Notes: a model not told the origin generated them from the letters alone. A stretch of 46,565 nt of DNA from Myxococcota bacterium (GCA_025057315.1 JANWXW010000156.1:1-46565), one strand, 5' to 3'. Shown: positions 9,992-18,275, numbered from the stretch's first letter. Numbers and translations are program-made.

Positions 9992-10840
9992 CTACTCCGC
10001 CCCCGTGTAGGCGGCAAGGCGCTCGGTGCACCGCCGCTCCGCATCGGCCAGGCGCTGCCTGTACGAGGCCGGTAGCTCGTTGCGCTGCGCCAGCGTGCCC
10101 AGCATGCCGCACAGGCTTCGCCCCACACAAGGTCCCTGGCCCACGCAAGATGAATGCTCCCTGAGCAGCCGCTCGCCTTCGCGCAGGGGGGTACAGAACA
10201 CCTCGATCTCAGCTTCTCCCCCTGGGACCCATTGCTGCGCCTGCGCCACCGCAGCCTCACACGCCTGGAGGAGCTGTGCCGGCTCGGCGCCAGCATCCTC
10301 CCACAGCTGTCGTCGAACCAGCTCAGCAGGTGGCGGCTGGATGCGCTGCGCGAGCGCTGCCGCGGCCTGACGTGCCTCCTGGGTGATCGAGGAGGCAGCG
10401 ATCAGCGGGATGGTGCCTGGTGGCAGCCCATGGGCGACAGCTCGGTCGTCCTCCCGCCTCAGCACGAGGTTGGCGCGCCCAATCTCCTCCAGACAGGCCA
10501 CTGCCTGCCGGCGCTCGGTCGCCGCATCTTCGTCGGGAGAAAGGGCGCAACGCGTCAACAGACCCGCCAGTGCGTGGGCGATGCGAGAGGCCGGCGTGGA
10601 GGGCTGCCCCGGCAGCGCGCGCTGCTCCTGCGCTGCCGCGGCCCGGCTCACGATCTCCAGTCGAGCGATGCGTGCCCCATAGCGCCATGCTGCCCCCGGG
10701 GGACCCTGGCGGGGCGGATGGAGGAAGGCGCTAAAGGCGGCAATGTAGGCAATGCTACGTTGGTGGAGCAGGCCCGCCTCCGTGTAAGCGCGGCGCTCTG
10801 CATGGCACCCGGCGAGCAGGAGCACGACAAGCCAAATCAT
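9992..10840 (-). CDS. Lipoprotein of unknown function, helical
   Basis: The 282-residue product starts at the ATG at 10840 (MIWLVVLLLAGCHAERR). The lipobox LLAGC lies directly after a short hydrophobic segment, so this start is preferred over one 30 codons upstream at 10930. The mature protein is Ala/Arg/Glu-rich and probably all-helical (GARIARLEIVSRAAAAQEQ, TQEARQAAAALAQRI). Its C-terminal part holds several cysteines (FCTPL, SSCVGQGPCVGRSLCGM, RRC) that could form disulphides. I recognise no domain. It lies 76 bases before the PilZ/terpene-synthase-like gene on the same strand, and the two could share a transcript. Upstream it is divergent from the pilin operon. Confidence 0.7.
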   Translation of the reverse strand: MIWLVVLLLAGCHAERRAYTEAGLLHQRSIAYIAAFSAFLHPPRQGPPGAAWRYGARIARLEIVSRAAAAQEQRALPGQPSTPASRIAHALAGLLTRCALSPDEDAATERRQAVACLEEIGRANLVLRREDDRAVAHGLPPGTIPLIAASSITQEARQAAAALAQRIQPPPAELVRRQLWEDAGAEPAQLLQACEAAVAQAQQWVPGGEAEIEVFCTPLREGERLLREHSSCVGQGPCVGRSLCGMLGTLAQRNELPASYRQRLADAERRCTERLAAYTGAE

Positions 10841-10956
10841 CTGCGTGTGTGCGCCGGAGGGCGCGGCTCGCCCCAGCAGATGTGCCCCACGACCGAACAG
10901 CAGAAGTTTGCGCGCCAGAGCGGTCTTCAATTCAGTAATATATAAAACATAAAAGC
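10841..10956. promoter_or_regulatory. Divergent intergenic region upstream of the pilin operon
   Basis: This 116-base gap separates a minus-strand lipoprotein gene from the plus-strand minor-pilin operon. Its right end (about 10930-10955) is a strikingly A/T-rich block, aatatataaaacataaaa, in an otherwise G+C-rich sequence. It is the likely core promoter and leader for the pilins. I could not fit a convincing -35 box at standard spacing and see no sigma-54 -24/-12 pair. Confidence 0.4.
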
Positions 10957-11532
10957 ATGGAATCGAAAATCCTGTCCCCTGCGCGCAGCCCTTTCCGGCA
11001 AGGACGCGCCTTCACTCTGGTGGAGCTGATGGTCGTGCTGGCCATCCTCGGCGTGCTCGGCACCATCGGCTTCAACCGCATGACGCGACGCAATCACTAT
11101 ACTGCCACCGTCGGACTGGCGCGAGAAATCTATGCCCTGGCTGGCCAGGCGCGGATGGCCGCGATTGCGAGCCGCAAACAAGCCTGGCTGCGACTTCAGC
11201 CCCAGAACCCGGCCGCGACGCTGCGGATGGCCCTGGTAACTGGCAACGGCTGGCTCGGCCCAGGCCAGTGGGGCCCAGTGGAGGCATCAGTCAGCAGCTA
11301 CCAGTCCACTCGCGTGGTTGGCGTGGACCCGGGTGCAATGCTCAACAGTGCTCCACCTGCCACACCGCGGCCCAACGCTGTGGACATCATTTTCTACCCG
11401 GACGGCAGGGCGCAGATTGCGGGCAACGGCACCAGCGGCGCGACCATTTACATTGCTGACGCCAACATGATCTATCGGCAACGCGTGCTGCTCTACGGCC
11501 GAACGGGATTCGCCAAGGTGGTGGACCGATGA
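10957..11532 (+). CDS. Type IV minor pilin, FimT/GspH type
   Basis: The 191-residue prepilin opens with a basic leader (QGRA) followed by FTLVELMVVLAILGVLGTIG, the class III signal cut by the prepilin peptidase PilD. Glu at +5 is present, but the residue before the cut is Ala instead of the near-invariant Gly. The rest fits the GspH/FimT pattern: a helix through TATVGLAREIYALAGQARMAAIASR, then a beta-rich head ending in IIFYPDGRAQIAGNG. Minor pilins of this type prime pilus assembly and sit at the tip with PilV, PilW and PilX. It is the first of four plus-strand pilin genes, and its stop overlaps the next start by four bases (ATGA). Confidence 0.88.
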   Translation: MESKILSPARSPFRQGRAFTLVELMVVLAILGVLGTIGFNRMTRRNHYTATVGLAREIYALAGQARMAAIASRKQAWLRLQPQNPAATLRMALVTGNGWLGPGQWGPVEASVSSYQSTRVVGVDPGAMLNSAPPATPRPNAVDIIFYPDGRAQIAGNGTSGATIYIADANMIYRQRVLLYGRTGFAKVVDR

Positions 11533-11960
11533 GACGACAACCATGTCGACGCCAAGCGGCCGGCTTCACGCTCATGGACGTGCTGGTGGCCATCCTGGTG
11601 ATGGTCATTGGCGTGACGGGCCTACTGGCCATGCAGGTGACCGCCATCAACGCCAACAGCCGCGCGCGCGAGCTGGTGGAGGCAACGCAGCTATGCCAGG
11701 ACAAGATCGAACAGCTGCGCGTGACGCCGCTGCCGCTGCCGTCACCACCAGCACCTGGATATGAAGAGGTGGATGCGCGCGGTTGCGTGCTCGGCACTGA
11801 CCCCCGCCCCTGGTGCGCAACGCTGCTGCCCGGCCCACGCTACCGCCGTACCTGGGTGCAGAACGTCATGCCCTCCGGCTCGATTCGGTTCGAGGTCCGC
11901 ACCACCTGGACCTCCGCTGATAATCGTACCAGCACGGTGTCGGTGTCCTATGTGCGGTGA
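11529..11960 (+). CDS. pilV: Type IV minor pilin, PilV type
   Basis: The 143-residue prepilin has a basic leader (MRRQPCRRQAAG), then the mature N-terminus FTLMDVLVAILVMVIGVTG. The Gly before the cut and the GVTGLLAMQ pattern are PilV-like. Position +5 is Asp, while almost all type IV pilins have Glu there, where it pairs with the neighbour's N-terminal amine and drives assembly and methylation. The helix runs on through NSRARELVEATQLCQDKIEQLR, then a short head with Cys residues (ARGCVLG, RPWCATL). It overlaps both neighbours (4 bases upstream, 11 downstream), consistent with translational coupling. Confidence 0.85.
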   Translation: MRRQPCRRQAAGFTLMDVLVAILVMVIGVTGLLAMQVTAINANSRARELVEATQLCQDKIEQLRVTPLPLPSPPAPGYEEVDARGCVLGTDPRPWCATLLPGPRYRRTWVQNVMPSGSIRFEVRTTWTSADNRTSTVSVSYVR

Positions 11961-12987
11961 GCGACTGATTTGCGTTAGGAAAACTCCCTACCAGCGTGGC
12001 CTGACCCTGTCAGAGCTGCTCATCGCCATGGGCCTAACGTCGGCGGTGGCGCTGATGCTGCTAGCAGCAGCGCGGGTGCAGACCAGCATCCAGCGCCAAG
12101 AGGGGCAGACACACTATGTGCAAGACAATGTCCGCTCTGCGCTGGAAGACATCGTGCAGAACGTGCGCCGCGCTGGCACATCGTTCATCTCGCTGGTCGC
12201 GGTCAACGCCGTGCCGCCCCACAACCCGCAGCGCCTCAGCGCCATCACGGTGCTCAACAGCAGCACCGCACCGGACGTGCTCCATCTGGTGATCATTGAC
12301 GACTCAGCAACGGGCACGCTGATGCAGAACTCGGACCAGTACACCAACCCGCTCCTGGTCAACAACGCGCTGGGCATGACACAGGGATCGCTCTTTACAC
12401 TGACCAACTTCAACCATGCGATCCTGTATCAGCTCGCGCAGAACCCAACGCCCACGGTCCACTTGGGGATCCCGGTCTTTGCCCTGCGGGTCACGCCCCC
12501 GCCGGTGGCACCGCCAGCACCCATGTTCCGTGGCTCGATCGTCAACCGCGCTTCGCTGTTGAGCTATCGGATCGACACCACTGTCATTCCGGGCATGCCG
12601 GTGCTGGTGCTACAGGATGGCGCACCCCTGAACATGGCTTCACCACCAGAAATTGTGGCCGAGAACATCGAGGACCTACAGGTGTCCATCGGCGTGGACG
12701 GTCTGACGAACGGTGTGGCCGATGGCCGAATCACCGAGGTAGGCAAAGCTGCCAACGACGATGAATGGGTGTTCAACTTCGCGGGCGAAACCATGCCCAT
12801 GACCCTCCCCAAAGGAAGCGTGGTGGCTGCAGTACGCATCACGGTGGTGGGACGGACAGCAACGGCCGAGAGCCAACTTGGCCCCGGTCGACCCGCCGTG
12901 GAAGACCGGGCCGCTGGGCCACCGGATGGTTTCCGCCGGCGCCTGCTGACCACACAGGTGGCGGTGCGTTCCATGGTGACCAATTGA
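11950..12987 (+). CDS. pilW: Type IV minor pilin, PilW type
   Basis: The start is set at the ATG at 11950 inside the end of pilV, because the leader MCGERLICVRKTPYQRG then leads straight into LTLSELLIAMGLTSAVALML. This is a class III signal with Gly at -1, Leu at +1 and Glu at +5. The open frame extends 63 codons further upstream, but that stretch overlaps pilV. The product is 345 residues. After the helix (HYVQDNVRSALEDIVQNVRRAG) there is a large beta-rich head, as in PilW minor pilins. It acts in the inner-membrane priming complex and at the pilus tip. The next gene follows after 30 bases. Confidence 0.86.
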   Translation: MCGERLICVRKTPYQRGLTLSELLIAMGLTSAVALMLLAAARVQTSIQRQEGQTHYVQDNVRSALEDIVQNVRRAGTSFISLVAVNAVPPHNPQRLSAITVLNSSTAPDVLHLVIIDDSATGTLMQNSDQYTNPLLVNNALGMTQGSLFTLTNFNHAILYQLAQNPTPTVHLGIPVFALRVTPPPVAPPAPMFRGSIVNRASLLSYRIDTTVIPGMPVLVLQDGAPLNMASPPEIVAENIEDLQVSIGVDGLTNGVADGRITEVGKAANDDEWVFNFAGETMPMTLPKGSVVAAVRITVVGRTATAESQLGPGRPAVEDRAAGPPDGFRRRLLTTQVAVRSMVTN

Positions 12988-13017
12988 CAGTTTGAATTTG
13001 TAAGGAGCAACCGAATC

Positions 13018-15024
13018 ATGGTGCCATTCTTGAGACATGCCAAAGGGACCGGGGGCCGCAAAACGCGCCAGCGCGGTGTGGCGGTGCTCCTGACGATGGT
13101 CGTTATGTCCTCCCTCCTCGTCGGGGGCCTCATCTCCAGCGGCATGCGCATGACCAACCTGCGTGCCGCCGGTGAGCGGGTCCAGGGCACCCAGGCCTAC
13201 GCCTGTGCTGAGGCCGGACTGAACGCTGGGCGGGACTACTACCGCGCCCGCTCGGCCCAGTGGAACATGCTCATCCAGCAAGGACATGTCTTCACCGAAC
13301 AGGCGGCGCTGCCAGGGCAGAACCGCATGCAGTTCGAAGTACGTATCTTCGACAACGAGGACGAGTTTCCCCCAGCAGCGAACAATCCCAACATCGACAA
13401 TGACTTGACGGTATTGCTCGTTTCCAAGTGCACCGATGCCCTGCTCGACAAGCCGGTGGAGCTGCGCCAGTACCTGACGCTAAACCCCATTGGATCGATT
13501 GGCCTGAATGAGAAGTATGGACCGGCCAAGTATGACCTGACCACCAACCCCGATCCCGATGGCCCCAGCTTCAGCGGCAACGAGCCCCTGGACGCCAACG
13601 GTGGCCTGGTGAGTGGCAGCACGCAGTTCTCCAGCTCAGGCATCAAGGCGGTGGGCGTGGACCTGCGCAACGACCAGCTCGCTCTATCGACGGTGTACAC
13701 CACCCTGCCCTTTATCTGGTTGTCCAATTCCGGCGACGGCACCGTGTCCAAGATCAACACCGAAACGGGCGTTGAGCTGGGCCGCTACCGCACCGGCCCA
13801 GGCAACGGCAACCCATCGCGCACCTCGGTAGACCTGGATGGCAACGTGTGGGTGGGCAATCGCAACAACAACACGATTACCAAGATTGGGCTGAAGGAGG
13901 CCGGCAACTGCGTCGACCGCAATGGCAACGGGGTCATCGACTCGTCCACTGGTCCGAACGACGTGCGTCCGTGGACGGGTACCTGGGGCGGCGGCGTCGC
14001 CGGTGCGCAGGACGAGTGCGTCCTGGTGCACGTCGCGCTCCAACATGGCAACGCCGAGACGCCCTGGGATGTGCGGGCAGTGACGGTGGACAAGAACAAC
14101 TATGTCTTTGCTGGGGGGCTGACCGCACGCGGCTTTTACAAGTTGGCTCCCGATGGCACCATCGTTGCCTCTATGAACTCCCATCGCGGCCACTACGGCG
14201 CTGTGGCCGACAAAGATGGCAACGTGTGGACCATGGCCGGCGGCCAGTTCTACGTCGAGCGGCACAACAACAACTTGACGTCGGTACAGCAGTACTACAT
14301 CGGTGTGGCCGGATATGGCATTGCCTTGGACCGCAATGGGCGGGTGTGGAGTAGCGAGTGGGGCAACCGCTTCTCACGCATGAACCCCGACGGCAGCGGG
14401 CTACAAATCTTCTACCATACCGGCTGCTGCGCGCAGGGCCTTGCAGTGGCCAACAACGGCGATGTCTTCATCGCTGGGTCGCTGTCGCAGGGCTATGTGC
14501 ACCACTACAACAACAACGGCGGTTTCGTGTACCGCTACGACATCCCCGGCAACCCGACCGGCGTGGCCATTGATGCCGCCGGCAAGATCTGGACATCCAA
14601 CTACAACACCGGCACGGCCTCCCGCATCGATCCGGTCACGCGCCAGATCCACACCTTCCTGAACCTATCGTATCCCTACAACTACAGCGACATGACCGGC
14701 TTTGTGGCGCGCAACTTCACCGCGCGGCAGGGCACTTGGACCGTGCGCCAGTACTGCGGCGCAAGCTGCCTCTACTGGAAGTCCATCGAGTGGAAGCTCA
14801 AGCAGATGCCAGCCGGCACCACCGTCTCTGTGCGCGCCCGCTCGGCATTGAACGTCATCGGCCTGGCCAACGCGACCTGGCGTCCGATCATCAATGGGCA
14901 GATCCTGCCGCCAGACGATACGGGCCTTAAAGGGCGCGTCATCGAGGTGGAGGTCAAGTTGACAACCACCGAGGACGGTGTCACGCCGATTGTGGACTGG
15001 GTCGAGATCACGCCCTGGAGCTAG
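13018..15024 (+). CDS. PilX-like N-terminus fused to a Vgb/NHL-type beta-propeller with a calcium-loop motif
   Basis: The 668-residue protein has AAGGAG about 11 bases before its ATG. The N-terminus (RQRGVAVLLTMVVMSSLLVG, then AYACAEAGLNAGRDYYRAR) fits the PilX N-terminal domain, with no Glu at +5. From about residue 225 to 550 there are repeated blades of the streptogramin-lyase/NHL kind: FIWLSNSGDGTVSKIN, LDGNVWVGNRNNNTITKIG, DKDGNVWTMAG, LDRNGRVWSSEWGNRFSRM and DAAGKIWTSNYN. Residues 300-308 (D-R-N-G-N-G-V-I-D) match the nine-residue DxDxDGxxD calcium loop known from PilY1. A C-terminal beta-sandwich (KSIEWKLKQMPAGTTVSVR to VEVKLTTTEDG) closes it. PilY1, itself a propeller tip adhesin, is not present in the window. 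This fusion may take its place. Confidence 0.82.
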   Translation: MVPFLRHAKGTGGRKTRQRGVAVLLTMVVMSSLLVGGLISSGMRMTNLRAAGERVQGTQAYACAEAGLNAGRDYYRARSAQWNMLIQQGHVFTEQAALPGQNRMQFEVRIFDNEDEFPPAANNPNIDNDLTVLLVSKCTDALLDKPVELRQYLTLNPIGSIGLNEKYGPAKYDLTTNPDPDGPSFSGNEPLDANGGLVSGSTQFSSSGIKAVGVDLRNDQLALSTVYTTLPFIWLSNSGDGTVSKINTETGVELGRYRTGPGNGNPSRTSVDLDGNVWVGNRNNNTITKIGLKEAGNCVDRNGNGVIDSSTGPNDVRPWTGTWGGGVAGAQDECVLVHVALQHGNAETPWDVRAVTVDKNNYVFAGGLTARGFYKLAPDGTIVASMNSHRGHYGAVADKDGNVWTMAGGQFYVERHNNNLTSVQQYYIGVAGYGIALDRNGRVWSSEWGNRFSRMNPDGSGLQIFYHTGCCAQGLAVANNGDVFIAGSLSQGYVHHYNNNGGFVYRYDIPGNPTGVAIDAAGKIWTSNYNTGTASRIDPVTRQIHTFLNLSYPYNYSDMTGFVARNFTARQGTWTVRQYCGASCLYWKSIEWKLKQMPAGTTVSVRARSALNVIGLANATWRPIINGQILPPDDTGLKGRVIEVEVKLTTTEDGVTPIVDWVEITPWS

Positions 15025-15270
15025 GCCCAGCGACGGCAGAGCGAGTTTTGCCCCACGTCTTTGCTGCGGCCTAGGCGCAGCGCCGCCGACACTCTGGACA
15101 TGCATCCCGGGAGGGCGGCCGCACTTCCCCAGTGGCCCATGGCGCACAGCCTGCGCGAACGCCACACCGCACGCCGCTCAGGTCAGCCAGACCAGCGATG
15201 GGGACGCCAGGGGCCTGGACCATCAGGCCGCGGGGCTTGCACACCCCCGGACCGCGCCGAGGATCCTGGG

Positions 15271-15828
15271 GTGCGCTGGGCAGCCGTCCTGGTCCTGCTT
15301 GCTTGCAACCCTGCCCCACCCCAGGGCGTGCCGCTGCTGGCCAGCCTGCGTCTGAGCGGCCTGGCCCTGCGGCCGCAGTCCCGACCGACGCGGGCCTCGC
15401 CGCCCCCTCTATCCCCTTCTGCGCGGGCTGCCTCCGTGCCGCCGCAGCTGAGCCGACCAGAGGAGCTGCGGCTCCTGGCCGAGCGTTTGGACCTGCCGCC
15501 CAGCCTCGGGCTCGGCTGCACCCCGGTGGATGATGGGGCGCTGCGGGCCTGCCTCGGCCGCCCCCTGCCGCCGCCACTGCAAGGGGCAGCGGTGCTGGAG
15601 AGCGTACACCACGGACAGGTGCTGGCCGCCACCGCAGAGGAGGGATTCCCTGACCCGGCGCTGGCAGAAGCACGCTTCCAGAGCCTGCAGCTCCGCCTGC
15701 GCCAAGCGCTCGGTGCACCGCGGACCGAGGAAGGGCAGCTCCTGTGGCGCCCGCCTGGCCACCGGGTGACGCTGGAGATCATCCGCGGCAGCACCAGCTT
15801 CGTTTCGCTGGACCTGCGTCGGGAGTAG
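15271..15828 (+). CDS. Small proline-rich lipoprotein, unknown function
   Basis: The frame is open from 15061, but the signal starts at the GTG at 15271: MRWAAVLVLLACNPAPP, a short hydrophobic run and a lipobox VLLAC. The product is 185 residues. After the lipidated Cys comes a Pro/Ser/Arg-rich linker, then a compact C-terminal domain of about 110 residues (RPEELRLLAERLDLPPSLG through LWRPPGHRVTLEIIRG). That domain includes VDDGALRACLGRPLPP, with two cysteines in the domain. I recognise no family. It ends 47 bases before the encapsulin cargo gene on the same strand, so it could be cotranscribed with the nanocompartment genes or be the end of the pilin transcript. Confidence 0.65.
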   Translation: MRWAAVLVLLACNPAPPQGVPLLASLRLSGLALRPQSRPTRASPPPLSPSARAASVPPQLSRPEELRLLAERLDLPPSLGLGCTPVDDGALRACLGRPLPPPLQGAAVLESVHHGQVLAATAEEGFPDPALAEARFQSLQLRLRQALGAPRTEEGQLLWRPPGHRVTLEIIRGSTSFVSLDLRRE

Positions 15829-15875
15829 CCGCGGGTTTGACTCGGAGTACTTCCTTCCGTATAACGCCTCTGGTT

Positions 15876-16265
15876 ATGCCCGGCGACGTGGCGATCCTGC
15901 GCGACATCCTCCAGCGCGAGCTGGAGACCATCAATGTCTATGAGGCCCTCATGGAGCGCCTGGCCGATCCCAGGCTGCGGCAGATTGTTGCACACATCAC
16001 CAATGAGGAACGAGAGCACGTCGCCGAGATCTACGAGCTGATCCTGGAGCAAGATGCCATCCAGCGGGCCACCTCGCAGCGTGGACGTCAGTACTTGGAG
16101 GATGCCCTGGCCGCTAGCCCCACCCCTGCAGCAGGGGCGACCCCAACGGCCAAGCAGGACCAGCCTGCGATGTCCCCCGGCCGGGCGCTGGATCTGACTC
16201 CCCCTCCGCCACCGGTATTCCCCCAGTCCGGCTGGTCCGTGGGCCCGCTGCGACAGAGGAGCTGA
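15876..16265 (+). CDS. Encapsulated ferritin-like cargo protein (EncFtn family)
   Basis: The 129-residue protein starts at the ATG at 15876; the frame is open upstream but overlaps the lipoprotein gene. Residues 9-60 are a two-helix half-ferritin. They align without gaps to Rhodospirillum EncFtn, as recalled: E15, E17 and Y22 match E32, E34 and Y39, and E45 and H48 (in NEEREH) match E62 and H65. Such proteins form a ring-shaped decamer that oxidises Fe(II) and delivers it to the capsid interior. A Pro/Ala-rich linker leads to the C-terminal SGWSVGPLRQRS, which resembles the encapsulin targeting peptide (LTVGSLR-type) with Pro in place of Ser. The shell gene follows after 32 bases. No strong Shine-Dalgarno is visible. 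Confidence 0.85.
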   Translation: MPGDVAILRDILQRELETINVYEALMERLADPRLRQIVAHITNEEREHVAEIYELILEQDAIQRATSQRGRQYLEDALAASPTPAAGATPTAKQDQPAMSPGRALDLTPPPPPVFPQSGWSVGPLRQRS

Positions 16266-16297
16266 TATCATCGTGCGGCCCCGTGGGGTAAGAACCC

Positions 16298-17155
16298 ATG
16301 CCTGAGCACACTGACTTTCTGACCCATGGCCACCTGCCCCTGTCTGAGGCCCACTGGCGCGAGCTCAACCTCGCCGTGGTGGAGGTGGCGCGGCGTCGTC
16401 TGGTGGGGCGCCGCTTCCTCGACCTGTATGGGCCGCTGGGGGCAGGCGTGCAATCGGTGCACAACGACGTCTACGCTGGTGCCGAGCATGCAGCCATCGG
16501 TGTGCTGGGAGAAGAGCCGACCCAGCCGGTGCGCACCGCGGGACGACAGATGTTGACCATCCCGATCCTATACAAGGACTTCTCGCTCTACTGGCGCGAC
16601 ATCCAGACGGCAGAGCAATTTGGCATGCCCCTGGACTGGTCCGCCGCCGCCGGTGCTGCAGCTTATGTGGCCGATCGCGAAGATGACATGATCTTCAACG
16701 GCATCAAGGAGCTGGGCTACCCGGGCCTACTCCATGCGCCAGGCCGTCGCGTGATGCCATTGGGCGACTGGAACGTCGTCGGCACGGCCATGACCGTCGT
16801 GTCCGAGGCCATCGAACGCTTGGTGGAGAGCGGATTTTATGGTCCATTTTGCCTGGTGACCAGCCCCAGGCTCTATGCCAAGCTGGCGCGCATCGTCGAG
16901 AACACGGGCATCTCGGAACTGGGGCACATTCGGGAGCTGTGCACCGAAGGAGTGTTCCGCTCCAGCGTGCTGCCGCCTCAGTCGGCGGTGCTGCTGTCCG
17001 TGGGGCCGCAGAACTTCGACCTGGCCGTGGCGCAGGACTTTCGCGTGGCCTATCTGGGCGCTGAGCGCATGAACCATCCCTTCCGCGTGTTTGAGTGCGC
17101 GGTGCTGCGCATCAAGCGCTCGCAAGCCATCTGCACCTTGGAGCCGCACCCGTGA
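16298..17155 (+). CDS. Family 1 encapsulin shell protein (linocin M18/CFP29-like)
   Basis: The 285-residue protein matches the HK97-fold encapsulins throughout. The N-terminal arm is LSEAHWRELNLAVVEVARRR and VGRRFLDLYGPLGAGVQSV. The E-loop/P-domain segment is RQMLTIPILYKDFSLYWRD and AAYVADREDDMIFNGI, followed by YPGLL. The A-domain strands are FYGPFCLVTSPRLYAKLAR, GISELGHIRELC and SSVLPPQSAVLLSVGPQNFDLAVAQDF, and the protein ends FRVFECAVLRI. The length is usual for family 1. The shell self-assembles into an icosahedral nanocompartment that encloses proteins bearing the targeting peptide, here most likely the EncFtn-like protein upstream. Together they predict an iron-storage or oxidative-stress compartment, as in Myxococcus EncA with EncB/C. 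The next gene starts about 8 bases after the stop. Confidence 0.93.
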   Translation: MPEHTDFLTHGHLPLSEAHWRELNLAVVEVARRRLVGRRFLDLYGPLGAGVQSVHNDVYAGAEHAAIGVLGEEPTQPVRTAGRQMLTIPILYKDFSLYWRDIQTAEQFGMPLDWSAAAGAAAYVADREDDMIFNGIKELGYPGLLHAPGRRVMPLGDWNVVGTAMTVVSEAIERLVESGFYGPFCLVTSPRLYAKLARIVENTGISELGHIRELCTEGVFRSSVLPPQSAVLLSVGPQNFDLAVAQDFRVAYLGAERMNHPFRVFECAVLRIKRSQAICTLEPHP

Positions 17156-17162
17156 GTCCGTG

Positions 17163-18275
17163 GTGAGAACCCCCGGCCGGTCCGCATTCTATCCCTCGAG
17201 CAAACGGCAGCGGCCGCCGTCCGGAGCGATCGGCAGGGGGCGGGAGGCAGTGGGGTCGGGCGAGGCCCCGTGCTTTGTCTGGCGCGACGGCGTGCACGTG
17301 CCGGGCACGGTGCTGTGGTGCGATGCCCGACGCGCCCACAGTTTGTGCTTTCTTTCGCACGCTGGCCGTCGGTTTGGCAGCCGCCGCTGCCAAATCCTGT
17401 GCACCGATATCACGCTGCGCATCCTGCAGCTCCTGTCGCCGACCCGCCCAGATGAGGTCCTGCCCTGCCCCTGTGGCCGGCCCTTTTCGCTGGGGAACCT
17501 ACGGTTGGAGTTGTTCCCCTCGGGCTATCTGCCCGGGGCGGCCTCGCTCCTTATCACGTTGCCTGATGGTCGCCGTCTGGTTTACGCGGGCGACCTGAAC
17601 CCGCAGGCAGGCCCAGGGTGCGCGCCCATGCAGGTACGTGGTGCGGTTGCCCTGGCATGCCATGCGCCGCTGTGCGCCCTGGGGCGCTCGCTGCCAGACC
17701 GCGCCGAAGCTACGGCGGCTCTTTCTGCGCACTTGGAGGCGGCCCGTGGGGCAGGCGTTGCGGTGGTGTTGGCCGCCGAGGTGGGACCTGCTCAGGACGT
17801 CCTGGATGTGCTGCTTCGATTTGGTCTGCAGGTGCAGGTGCACCCGCGAATCTACCGCTTGCTTGCGGCCTTCACCGAGCCAGGCGCAGCGCTGCCCGCG
17901 GGTGCCCGACCATTGCGGCCACCAGTCCGGGCTGGCGACGTGGTGCTGTGGCCCCTGGAGCGGCCCCTCGCGCCGCTAGTGCCGGCCGCAGGAGCGACCA
18001 GGCTGGTGCCCCTGCTATGCACCGGCGCCGCGCTGTCTGCGGAGTGGACAGGGCGATATGCACGCGCGATGTCGGGCACCATGCCGCCCATTCCAATCCC
18101 GTTTCCCGACGGCATCGACTTGCCTGGCCTGCTGACCTATGTGCGCGCCACAGAGGCTCGAGAAGTATATCTTACAGCTGGTATGGGCCCGGTGGTGGAG
18201 CAGGCCCTTGGACGCATGGGAGTGCGTCTTCATGCCTTGGTCCCGCCGCAGCAGCTCGATCTGTTTGCTGCGTGA
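17163..18275 (+). CDS. Metallo-beta-lactamase-fold (Cft2/exonuclease-like) protein with degenerate metal site and C-terminal clamp motif
   Basis: The start is taken as the GTG at 17163 (17160 is also possible), giving 370 residues. The layout follows DNA-exonuclease/Cft2-type MBL proteins: a GVHVPGTVLWCDARR lead strand, a motif-II position, then LELFPSGYLPGAASLLI and RLVYAGDLN. The zinc motif HxHxDH, normally in SHAHxDH, is here S65-H66-A-G-R-R-F; only the first His remains. The His of the GHxxG motif is Tyr (GYLPG). Asp144 in AGDLN is kept. Metal-dependent hydrolysis is therefore unlikely. The protein ends PQQLDLFAA. QLDLF at 364-368 is the consensus beta sliding-clamp-binding pentapeptide, which suggests a replication or repair link. 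It follows the encapsulin gene by a few bases. Confidence 0.72.
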   Translation: MRTPGRSAFYPSSKRQRPPSGAIGRGREAVGSGEAPCFVWRDGVHVPGTVLWCDARRAHSLCFLSHAGRRFGSRRCQILCTDITLRILQLLSPTRPDEVLPCPCGRPFSLGNLRLELFPSGYLPGAASLLITLPDGRRLVYAGDLNPQAGPGCAPMQVRGAVALACHAPLCALGRSLPDRAEATAALSAHLEAARGAGVAVVLAAEVGPAQDVLDVLLRFGLQVQVHPRIYRLLAAFTEPGAALPAGARPLRPPVRAGDVVLWPLERPLAPLVPAAGATRLVPLLCTGAALSAEWTGRYARAMSGTMPPIPIPFPDGIDLPGLLTYVRATEAREVYLTAGMGPVVEQALGRMGVRLHALVPPQQLDLFAA

